Origin: UBA724 sp049596815
GTDB lineage: Bacteria > Bacteroidota > Bacteroidia > Flavobacteriales > Flavobacteriaceae
Assembly: GCA_049596815.1 (NCBI GenBank)
Contig: JBMYLY010000005.1
Span: 1 to 41,322 of the forward strand
DNA length: 41,322 bases
Direction: 5' to 3'
Shown: positions 1 through 12,000 of the stretch, in pieces
Layout of the letters: each line of letters opens with the position of its first letter
Numbering within the stretch: position 1 is the stretch's first letter
Notes under the pieces: model-generated
Databases searched by the model: none
Told to the model about the DNA's origin: nothing
What the model saw: only the letters and a program-made list of their open reading frames with translations
Position numbers and translations under genes: made by a program

Positions 1-55
1 TCTAAAGTACCCTGAGTACCATCGTGTGTGATAACACCATCCGGGTTAACTGTTA
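1..55 (-). repeat. 55-bp direct repeat at window edge, copy 1
   Basis: Identical to 550-604 at an offset of 549 bp (183 codons, in frame). It marks the start of a longer He_PIG-like repeat unit that probably continues beyond the left edge. Confidence 0.85.
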
Positions 56-3000
56 GCGTACCTGTTGCTGTATCAGGACATGATCCGCCTGTACTTGTAA
101 GGGTATAGGTGTAAGTCGTTGATGTAGACACTGTCGGTGCTGTACCAGAAAGGGTGGCTGTTACTGAGTCAAATGTGATACCAGATGGTACTACATCCCA
201 TGAAATCGATGCACCCGTAGCACCACCGCCTAGAGAATATGTTATCGGTGCAATAGCAGTAGCCGAACATACAACTTGAGCCGTGTCTGAAGTCGTAGTG
301 AGTTTATCAAGTGGATTGATAGTAATTGTGCCTGTAATATCGTCTGGTGCACATCCACTACCCGTAGTGGTAACCGTATATGTATACGTCGCTACTGACG
401 TAATATCATCCGTAGGCGTACCCGTAATTGTCAACGCAACTGGATCAAACAATAACCCCGCAGGAAGCCCACTAGCTGTAGCACCCGTAGCACCTCCAGA
501 CAAACTAAAGACAATCGGATCTATCGCTTCACCCTCACAATGCGTCTGGTCTAAAGTACCCTGAGTACCATCGTGTGTGATAACACCATCCGGGTTAACT
601 GTTACTGTAAAGTCAATAGCAGCTCCAAGTCCACACTCGTTCGAAGGAATCACTGAAATAATATAGTTTCCAGCGTCACTAAAATCTACAGCAACAACCT
701 CTTGGTTCGCAGTAGGCGTAATTGATGCCGATGGGCTGTTTGCTTGCCAGATATAGTCTGTGGCTCCTGACAAACCAGAAATTTGATAGTTATATGGACC
801 ACTTCCCTCACAAACTACATCGAAACCAGTAATAGTGCCTGTTCCAGAAATAACTCCATCAAAAGATAATATCATATCTGAATCAATGACTCCGGCTGCA
901 CTACAGCTAACATTTGGTGTGACTTCTATTGTGAGAACTACAGATCCACTCAAATAATCTGCAGCACTCGGATTGTAGGTAGGATTCAAATTGTTGGTAT
1001 TTGTAAAGAACCCTGTTCCGGAAGTTATCCATTCAATGGATTGATAGTCTTGCGATTGTGTAGCAGGACTATTGGTGGACAAATTGGTAATGATGGTCTC
1101 TGAAAGATCAAAACTTTCTCCGTCACAAACCGTGGCATCAGGACCTGCCTCCACTGATATGGAAGCTTGTATTTCTAAAGCGATGGTGTCATCAACAGAG
1201 ACCGAACAAGCGCTTTGACCGTAAGCCACAAGTGTTAAAAGCGCACCTCCATTAGAAATATCATTAGGTCCAGGTTCGTAAATGGTATTAAGGTCAAAAT
1301 AATCTACAAATATCCCATCACCATCGGTCAACCATTCGACTGATGAATGGTCATTTGCTATACCAACAAGATTCAAATCGTCACCAGCACATATGGTTTC
1401 AGAAGTTGGGCCTGCATCAACAAATGGATTATTAACAATGGTAAGTGTTAAAAAGTCTGACAAGGTGTTTGAACAGCCTGCACCCCCAGTGGCTGTCAAC
1501 GTCAATGTCGTGCCACCATTGATTACGTCATTAGTACCTGGGGCATAAACAGGATTCAATGGATCAGAACCAGTGAACACCCCATCACCTGCGGTCGTCC
1601 AAAGATAGTTGCTCTGATTAGTGACACTCGCTCCATTTATTTGTAGGGTAGTACCCTCACAAATCGTTTGATCCGAACCTGCTTCAACAGTTACATCATC
1701 AACTAAATTTATGGTTATTGTATCAAAGGATGCTTGACTGCAACTATTGGTTGCTGTAGCTTGTACAGAAAGAGTAATTTGCCCATTCGCAACATCCTCG
1801 CTTGTAGGGTAATAAATCGGATTGGCAATGTTGTTGTTATCAAATGTGCCATAAGTGCTGCTCCAAATAATATTGCCATAATTGGTAATCGTGTTGCCAC
1901 TCAACTGTATGGATGTCTCGGATGCACAAACAGAAAAGGTATTTAATGGCAAGATAATTTCAGGGCCAGCGTCAATGGTTAGGTCAAAGTTTTCAGTTGT
2001 TGTTGCACATCCTTGGGCGCCTGTAGCTGTTAAAGAAAGCTGAGCACCGCCATTCGATTTGTCTAAATTTCCAGGGATATACGTAGCCTGAACGTCACCA
2101 TTAGATGGGCTAAATGTACCATCTCCTGTAGTCTGCCACAATACTGAAACCGCACCGGAAACATTGGCACTCGAAAATGTGTAGGTTTCATCTTCACAAA
2201 TGGAAGCCGTGCTACCACCAAGGCTTATGACAGGAGCTTGGTTAAGGAACAATCGAATGTCATCACTCTTTTCTCCAGCGCATGGTGCCAGTCTATCAAC
2301 TGTTAAAATCAAATCGACATATCCAAGAGCAATGTCATCTGCAGAAGGTTCGTACAAGGTTGTTAAACCTAAATTACCACTTGGGAAATTTCCGTTTCCA
2401 CTCGTACTCCATCTTGGATTCGAACCATTAGTCACACTTCCAGAAAGTTGGTATGAGGATTCACAAATCGTAGCATCAGGACCTGCGTCAACGGTAGCCT
2501 GTGGTGTGATTTCAAGGGTAAATGTATCCGTAGCAGATGAAACACAAGGATCGTTTCCTTGACCCGTTAGCGTAAACACAACGCTGCCGTATTCACCTTC
2601 GCTTGGAGTGTAGGTTGGGTTCAATCCATTCTCGCCAACCAAAATACCGGTACCATTATGAGACCAAACTGTAGATAAAGTATTTTGACGAGATGCTCCA
2701 TTTGTAAAAGTGTAAATATCACCCTGGCAAATAGTTGCATCAGCGCCTGCCTCTACAATCGGAGCAGGCGTAACTGTAAACTCAACATCATCAAAAACAA
2801 AACCTGAACAAGGTGTATTTGGTGTGGCTGTAAGACGAAGCGTAACTGTGTTATTTTCATCAGCTGGGTCTGTTATATAAACAGGACTGATTGTGTTGAC
2901 AGTGGCGGGGTCTATCGTTCCGTTTCCTGAGAATACACTCCATGCAAATGAACTCGCTTCTGAAACTGTGGCGCCATTGTGGGTGTAAGTACCAGCACAA

Positions 3001-6000
3001 ATAGCCGTATCGGAACCTGCATCGACAACTGGTAAACTTGTAATATTAATAGTTATATCATCTGAAACGACAGTGTTACAGGGGTCTAAAGAATCCACAG
3101 AAAGTCGCAATATTACAGACCCATTTATAACATCATCGGCCGTTGGTGTAAACGTTGGATTCAAGACATTCGGGTTATCAATGGTTCCGGGTGATCCAGA
3201 AACAATGGTCCAGACTGGATTTTCGCCCTCTGAATAGGTGGCTTGTGATAATATATAGGAACCCCCCTCACAAATGACAGCAACCTCAGGACCCGCATCA
3301 ACTTCGGCAACAGAACCAATTGTAAGCGTTTGTGTGACAACAGCATCACTACTACATGCGCCATCGGCAAAGGCTGTAAGTGTAAACTGAACAGATCCAG
3401 CAGTCTCATCTGTAGCAGAAGGCGTGTAATCGGGTGTCAGAGAATTGGTTCCTGTAAATGTTCCTGAACCGGTGGTTTCCCACAGAAACCCATCATTGAA
3501 TTGAACCGATCCATTTAAACTGACTGTTTGATTTGCACATATGTCGCCTAACGGATCAATCGAAGCTTCTGGAGCTTGATCAATGCTTATAACTACGCTC
3601 GCTTCGGCTGTTCCAGTACATGGAGCTGTTCCATTTGCATGCAGTGTAAGCGTTACGGTTCCCGTTTGTCCAGGGTCTGGGGTAAATACTGGGGACAATG
3701 ATCCTGTTAGAGGGGTCAATGTACCGCTAGTAGATGTCCAATAATACGAATCCTCATTTGTTACTTGTGCTCCTGAAATCGTATAGGTATCTCCTTCACA
3801 AATTGAAGCATTAGACACTGGTATGGTTGCGGTTGGGTTAGATACAAGTGTGATTTTTACCGTATCTGATTGTGCAGGACAAGTCCCGTTACCCACAACT
3901 GACATTGTAAGTTCAACAAATCCATTGATATAATCTTGTGTATTGGGTACATAGGTCGGTATGCCACTCGAAGTCGTTAACAATCCTGTTCCCGAAGCCG
4001 ACCATGAAACTCCAGTGTAATCCCCTATGATTGAAGCATCGTTTATCGAAAACTGACCGCTTTCTTCACAGAAAGTGAAATTATCACCTGCATCAACTAC
4101 TGGAGGCGCAACAATTGTAATTGTTTTAATTGCCGAAACATCATCTGCGCATGGGGTGTTGGGCGTAGCGGTTAATGTTAGGTCAACAGGTCCAGTTACT
4201 CCTGTAGCTGGTGTGTAAACTGCTTGTAAACTTGTTGGATCGTCAAAACTTCCAGAGGGAGCAGACCAAACATAGCTCGCAGTATGTAAAACGCTCACAT
4301 CGCTTATGGAAACTGTTTCACCGGCACAAATCTCAAGATTACTGCCTATTGTTATAATTGGTTTTTTTGTTATCGATAATGTCATGAAATCCGACACGGG
4401 ATCACAATTGCCATTTCCTTGTGCTTTAAGTGTTAAGGTTACTTGACCTAAAGCAATTTCAGTATTAGAGGGCTGATATGTTGGTGTTATGGTATTTGCG
4501 CTTGTCCAACTGCCCGAACCGCCAGACCATTGTATAGAGCTGTAATTCGTAGCCGATGCTTGTAAGGAGGCAAAAGTGTATGCCTCTCCTTCACAAACGT
4601 CTGCATCTGGGCCAGCATCTACTGTGGGTGCAGTCGTAAACGACAAGTTGATACTGGCTGATTGAGAAGTAGCACAGGGAGCTCTGGGCAAAGCCTCTAG
4701 CGTCAAAATAACTCCATTGGCAATATCCAAAGGACCTGGGGTGTAGGTTGGCTGTAATATACTTGTGTTATCAAATGAACCATCCCCCCCGTTAGATGTC
4801 CATTGAAGTGATGAAAATTCAGAAGCCTCTAGAGGAATAATTGTATATGGTGTGTTTGAACAAGTTGTTGCAGAATCTTCTAATTCAACCACTGGATTTT
4901 TAATAATATCAACCCGTTTGGTATCAGTTACTTCCCCGCATGGTGCTTCCCCTTGGACCTTAAGTGTCAAAATAAAGAACCCATTTTGAAGATCTACAGG
5001 GCCAGGTGTATAGGTTGGTGTTAGGGTGTCGCCACTAGTAAACGTTCCACTATTGGTATTGCTAGACCAAGAAATGGACGCTGTCGTTGGAAGTGCAGCG
5101 TCTGTTTGTGTAGCATCTGATACCGTATAATCGCTTCCTTCACAAACCGTATCATCGGCACCGGCATAAATAACCGGTGTTTTCTTTAATGTAAGTGTGA
5201 AACTTTCCGAAACATCTTCAATAACACTACAAGGGTCCTTCGCTTCAGCAGTCATGGTTAAAATCACAGAACCGCTGTCTAAATCTGCTTGACTGGGTGT
5301 GTAAGTCGGGTTTAAATCATTGTTATTATCAAAAGTTCCCGTTCCTGTACTGGACCATACAACACGGTCTTCTTCCCCATTGGTAGTCACGCCACTAACT
5401 ATATATGGAGTAAGCGCACAACTCCCAGCTGAGGCAGTTGGGAACGTTATGATTTCAGGAAGTGCTGTAACATCTATGGTGAGTAGTGATGAAACTTCCG
5501 AAGCACATGGGTTTTCAGGCTGTGCGACCAATTTGAGTATGACGGTGCTGCTAGACCCATCAGGTGTATATGTGGGCGTGAGGGTGTTTGCCCCATTCAA
5601 AGAGCCTCCACCGCTTTCAATACTCCAAAGAACCGTTGAATAATCTGTGATTTGCGCATCAAGCGTAATGCTATCATCCATACATACAGTAGTTGGAGAT
5701 TGGCTTAAATCGATTAGCGGTTCGGCTTTAAAAGAAAGCGTAAATTGTTTTGTGTCTGTAGGGTTGGAACAAGCGGCTCCAGCATCAGCACTCACTGTCA
5801 AGGTGACTTGACCAAGTGCTATGTCATTGCTGGTAGGAGTGTAAGTAGGGGTCAAACTAGTAGCGTCATCAAAAGTTCCGTTTCCACTCGTTTGCCAAAC
5901 AATTCCCTCCGCATGGACAGCCGTAACTTGTCCAGATGCAAAGGTATAGGTGTCTGTTTCGCATATTTCCGCGCTTGTAGAACTCAGCGTTAAGGTAGCC

Positions 6001-9000
6001 TTAGGCGTTATAGTTAAGCGAATGGTCTCTGAAACCTGTCCGGTACAAGGTGCCACTTGATTGGCTATAAGGGTTAGGTCAACATAGCCGATAGAAATAT
6101 CAGTAGCCGTCGGTGTATATGTAGTTGTTGTGAGGTTAGGATTCGCAAAGCCCGTAGAAACACCTGCTGAAGTCGTCCACTCGGGATTGATGCCATTGGT
6201 AACAGAAGCACCAACAGTGGTGTAGGTCTCACCTTCACATATGGTTGCGTTGCTGCCCGCACTTACTACTGTTAGCGGTGTGATTTGAATCTCCAGCTCA
6301 TCAAAAATCTCATCAGCACACGCACCTGATGGTTGTGCGGTCAATCTCAAGATTGCAAAGCCTGCATTCTTGTCTGCTTCACTAGGGATGTAGGTAGGCG
6401 TAAGGGTGTTACTGTTCTCGAAAGTTCCGCCTGTAATTGAAGACCAACTGTAGGTACTGAAATGTAACAACTGGGCGCCACTCACCGTAAAATTTTCACC
6501 AGCACATATTGAACCATCGTTTCCTGCCTCCACTATGGGGTTTTGGTTGATAGTGACAATAATAGTGTCTGTCTGTGGGCCGGTACATGGCACATTGGGA
6601 TAAGCAGTTAACAACAGCTCCACCTGACCTGCTGTAATGTCAGCAGCACTTGGGACATATGTAGGAGTCAGGGAATTGATGTTGGTTAGTTGACCTGTAC
6701 CTGACACAAAACTCCAAGACACATTGTTGTAGTTTACTGTTTGATTCGCACTAGAAACGGTGAAACCATCTTCACAAATGGTCACATCTGGACCAGCATC
6801 AACAAAGAGTTGTGGAACTATGTTCAGGTCAAATGAGTCTGATACAGGCAATGTACATTCATTTCCACTTGTTACACTCAAGGTCAAACTGACAGGAAGT
6901 CCGTTGGCTTTGTCATTCGTTCCGGGTGTGTAGACCGGGTTTAAAATGTTGGGATTAGAAAATGAACCATCTCCATTGGTAGACCATGAGAATGACGTAG
7001 CGTTTGTAACATCAACACCATCTGTTAGGTTTACCGTAAAATCGCTACCCTCACAAACACTTTGGGTTGGACCCACGTCAACGGTTGGTGTTGGATCCAA
7101 GGTCAGAAGCATGTTGTCTGTGTCATTTTGGACACAAGGCGCAGTTGCATTTGATGTAATAGTAAGCGTAATGGTTCCTCCATTGGCAATATCTAAAGGA
7201 CCCGGATTATAAATGGGGTTTTGAACTTGATTGCTTGGCGAAAATGTACCGTCTCCGGAAGTTGTCCATACAATCGAAGCGGCGTTGAGTGCCGTTGCGT
7301 CGCCAAGCAAATAACTGCCTTGATCACAAATGACAGCATCCATACCCGCATTGGCAACTGGGTTCTTAACAAAGGTTATTACTTTTACGTCTGTTGTTTG
7401 TTCCCCACAATTGGCAGGGGTTCTGCTAGCCGTTAGGGTCAGCGTAACACTGCCCGATGCTATATCTGCTGCGGAAGGTGTGTATGTTGGCTCGATTTGA
7501 TCTGCATTGGAAAGAGTTCCTGCTGTTCCAGAAGAAGTCCAAAGGAGATCGTCGAAGTGTGCAACCACAGCATCATTGATGGTTATGGACCCTTCATCTT
7601 CGCACATGCTGAGATCTGCACCAGCGTCTGCTTCAGGTACTTTTGTAATGTTTAAGGTCATCTCGCTAATTGCCGGAGTTGGGCAATTACTAATTGGGTT
7701 AGCCGTAAGCCTTAAAATCACGCTTCCTGCAGCTATATCGTTAGGACCAGGAGTGTATGTTGGAGTTCTTGAACTACCGCCGCTAAACGTTCCATCACCA
7801 CCGCCCACAGCTGTCCAGCTCAACGAACTGAAATTCGCTGCAACAACCTCACCCGAATTAAAGGTATAACTTTCCCCTTCACAAATGGTTTTGTCTGGAC
7901 CCGCATCGGCAATGGGGGTGTTTTCAATAAGTATTTGAACACTATCAGTTACATCGCTTCCACATGCAGTCGTTCCATCGGCCGATAATGGGGTAACAGT
8001 CATGGTTAAGATAACAGGACCCACATCATTAGCAGATGCAATATAAGTAGGGTCTTCTGAGGTTTCGTTTAACAATATGCCGCTACCACCCGTTTTGGTC
8101 CATGTTATGGAAGCATAGTTTTGTGCCGTAGCATCGATAACAATTTGATCCCCTTGACAAATAGAAACATCTAGGCCTGCACTGGCTGTTGGTTTCTTCA
8201 CAATGTTTAAAACCATACTATCTGCGTCCGTTGGGCATACACCCTCGCCCTGAAGTGTCATGGTTAAGGTCACACTCTCATTGATAACATCCTGATTACT
8301 TGGTGTGTAAATTGGGTTTTGGAGTGTGGGATCATTCCACTGCCCAGTGCCCGAAGAAGTCCATAAAATGGATGCTTGATTTTCGGCGGTGGCTTGTGAT
8401 ATTGTGATGGCATCGTCTTCACAAATGGTTTGATCAGAACCAGCATAGGCTATTGGGGTTTTGTTTACGACAAATACCGCATCGTCTACCGCATCAGTTG
8501 CACAAGCATTTAAATGAGTGGCGGTCAAAGTAAGTGTTACCGTTCCATTGCTAAGGTCATTGGGTCCTGGGGTGTAGGAGGGGTTGGCTATAGAAATGTT
8601 GTTAAAGCTTCCGTCTCCAGAGGATGACCACTGAAGAGTGTCATAGTCTAAGGCTGATGCATTTGTGATTGAATTAACCCCTTCGCAAAATACCCCATCG
8701 GGTCCAGCATTGACCTGCGCATTTTTGTTGATAGTTATTCTTGTTTCCGCAGTTTTTTCTATGCCACAAGGGTCATTTCCAACAACTTTTACTGTAACTA
8801 CCGCAAACCCATTGATAATATCTTGTGGTCCAGGGATGTAAATTGGATTTGGCGTATCCGTTCCATTTGTTGGGTTAAAGTTTCCATCCCCTGCAGATTG
8901 CCATACAATGGAAGTTTGGTTCTCAACAGTAGCGTTGAGCTGTACCGTTTCGTTTTCACAAATCACATAATCGGATGGCAATGAGACCGCATGTGGCTCA

Positions 9001-12000
9001 GTGATTAGTATGGTGATTGTGTCACTAGCAATATCGGCACAAGGGCTGTTCGGGCTAACAGTAAGTTCAAAAGTGGCTTGCCCATTAGCAATATCTTCAG
9101 CTGAAGGAGTATATACAGGGTTTGCAATGTTATAATTGTCAAGCGTTCCGGAGGTTAGACCTGTTTGTAGCCAAGAAATCGACCCATTGGTAGCTGTGGC
9201 AGTTATCTGGAAAGTATCATCCCCACAAATCGTACCGCCAAGACCAACATTGGCTGTTGGAGCAGCTTCAATATTAAGTGTCAACTGAGATACAACTGAA
9301 GTTTCTGAACAAAAATTGACAGGAGTTGCTTTTAATTGGAGTACGACACTTCCATTTGCGATATCCTGAGCACTGGGTTCAAATGTGGTGATTAGTTCTG
9401 ATGGGTTGCCAAATTGGCTAGGATTACCTCCTACGGAAGTCCATTCGTAAACAACACTCGTGTTGTCTGTTATCGAACTGGTTGCCTGGTCTAGAGAATA
9501 GATGGTTTGGGATTCACAAATAGTATCACTAGCCGGGCCTGCGGAAATAACTGGAAGCTGCTCCACTGTTATAATCACAGAGTCTGTATTGGTACAGCCA
9601 GTGGCTGGATTGGTGACAGTTAAAAAGTATTCTCTAGTTACAGTCAGGTCTGCAGGAAAAAGGGTTGGATTGGCAACATTACTTGTAAAACCTGCGGGCA
9701 CAGAAGTCCAATTGTATTCAAGTGCTGGATTTACACTTCCTCCTATTGAAATACTTTCATTCTCACAAACAGTAGTATCATCTATAACTTCAACATTAGG
9801 TAATGGATTCACAGTGATTTCAACTGAATTCGAATTGGTGGCTCCATTAGAATATGTTACAGTAAGCGTGTAGATTGTGGTTTGTAAAGGTTGGACTGTT
9901 GGGTTCCAATCCGTAGCTATAAAATTGGTATCTTCTGGAACAGAAGTCCATGAATAGGTATCAGCTAAGGGATCAGTAGCTCCACCTAAAACTGTAGTTT
10001 CATTCAAGCATATAGCACGGTCAATTCCAGGATCAGCAGGTGGTATTGGTTCTATTACAAGATTGTAAACAGGACTCGATGGTCCATCACCAAAACTATT
10101 TCTTGCAAAAACACTTACATCGCCACTGACAGCAGTATTTGAAATATTGACAACAACTTCACGAGTACCCAAACCACTAACTATGTCAACCCCAGCAGGG
10201 AACGTCCACTCATATGAGCTTGCACCAGCAACTTGATCAACACTGAAAGATACATTTTCATCCCCTTGAAAAATAGTTTGTACGGGGCCCGTAATTTCTG
10301 AAGGTGTTGCGGGAAGTGCATTAACATTTACAACTCTCTGAGCTGTACCCTCGTTACCTGCAGTATCTTGAACCGTATACGTAATCGTGTAAGGACCTGG
10401 ATTATTAACATCCAATGCTGTGTTCGCATCATTGGTTACATTGGCTGTTAAGACTACATCATCATCGACATTGTCAGTAGCATTATAACCTGGCTCATTA
10501 TAAACATCTCCTTGAGTCAAATTGAATGGATTATCTCCAATTAAAGTTATCACCGGAGCTTGAGTGTCATTAACTACAACACCTCGATCGGCAGTGGCTG
10601 TATTTCCAGAAGAATCCGTTACAGTGTAAGTGACCGTGAAATTTCCAGGTGTAAGCGTAGAAATCGCATTTGCGTTATCTGTCAGTTGGGCTGTTAAATC
10701 ACCATCCACATTATCAGTGGCTGTTGCGCCTGGGTCAGTGTACGTTTCTCCTTGATCTATATAAAATGGATTGTCAGGCAAAATTGTAATAACAGGTGGG
10801 GTAATGTCACGAACTACAACATTTCGATTGACAGTAGCGGTATTCCCTGCGGCATCAGTAGCAGACCATGTGATTGTGTATGTTCCAGCAACGGCAGCAT
10901 TGAAAGTACCTTGATCATATAGTGGAGTGATAGTTCCGTCAGCATCGACATTGTCTGTGACAGTTACTCCCGGGTCATTATATGTTTCACCTTGATTAAT
11001 ATACTCTGGATTATTACCAATCAAAGTGACCACAGGCGGGGTCATGTCTACTATGTTTACTGTCCTTGAATTAACACCTTCATTTCCTGAGGAATCAAAA
11101 ACACTGTAGTTTGCAGTAAAGGTTCCAATAGCATTGATGTTGATATTTGAATAATCTTTGTTTATAGAGTTTTGATTAATCGGTCCGTCAACATTGTCAA
11201 AAGCAGAAACCCCAGGGTCAACATATTCAGATCCCAATGCGGACTGTTGTGGATTGGGTCCTGATACAGTAATAATGGGTGGGGTTCTGTCCAAAACATT
11301 AACTGTTCGTGCAGCCGTTGCCGAGTTGCCACTGCTGTCTTCAATAGAATAGATGATGTTAAATGTTCCCGCGTTGGATGTGTCTAAAGTAGCTGGGGAA
11401 GCAACAACTGGACCTATATTGTTGCCATTATCCTCAGCTGTGGCTCCCGGATCGTTATAAACGGTCCCTTGGTTTACTGAATCTGGATTGGCTCCTAAAA
11501 CAGTTATAATTGGAGCCTCAGTATCCAAAACGGTTATGGTTCTGGTTACTTGAGTGGCAGGGTTCCCCGCAGCATCAATAGCATCATAGTATCTTATGTA
11601 GACACCAGGAGTTGAAGTATCGACTGTTCCGGTGATAGAAACACTTACATTGCCATCAACATTGTCCGTGGCTGTTGCGCCCTGTTCAGTATAACTTGTA
11701 TCTTGATTAATGGATAATGGTTCCGCACCTAGCAATGAAATGGTTGGCTTTTCAGTATCGACAATTTCAACAGTTCGTACAGCCGTTGCCGAGTTGCCAC
11801 TGCTGTCTTCAATAGAATAGATGATGTTAAATGTTCCCGCGTTGGATGTGTCTAAAGTAGCTGGGGAAGCAACAACTGGACCTATATTGTTGCCATTATC
11901 CTCAGCTGTGGCTCCCGGATCGTTATAAACGGTCCCTTGGTTTACTGAATCTGGATTGGCTCCTAAAACAGTTATAATTGGAGCCTCAGTATCCAAAACG

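Noticed and set aside
283..9873. Many plus-strand open frames of 60-123 codons (for example 283-564, 2200-2562, 7507-7869, 9502-9873)
   Set aside because: They are antisense shadows of the giant minus-strand repeat gene; their composition is a mirror of its codons and none shows a domain or signal.
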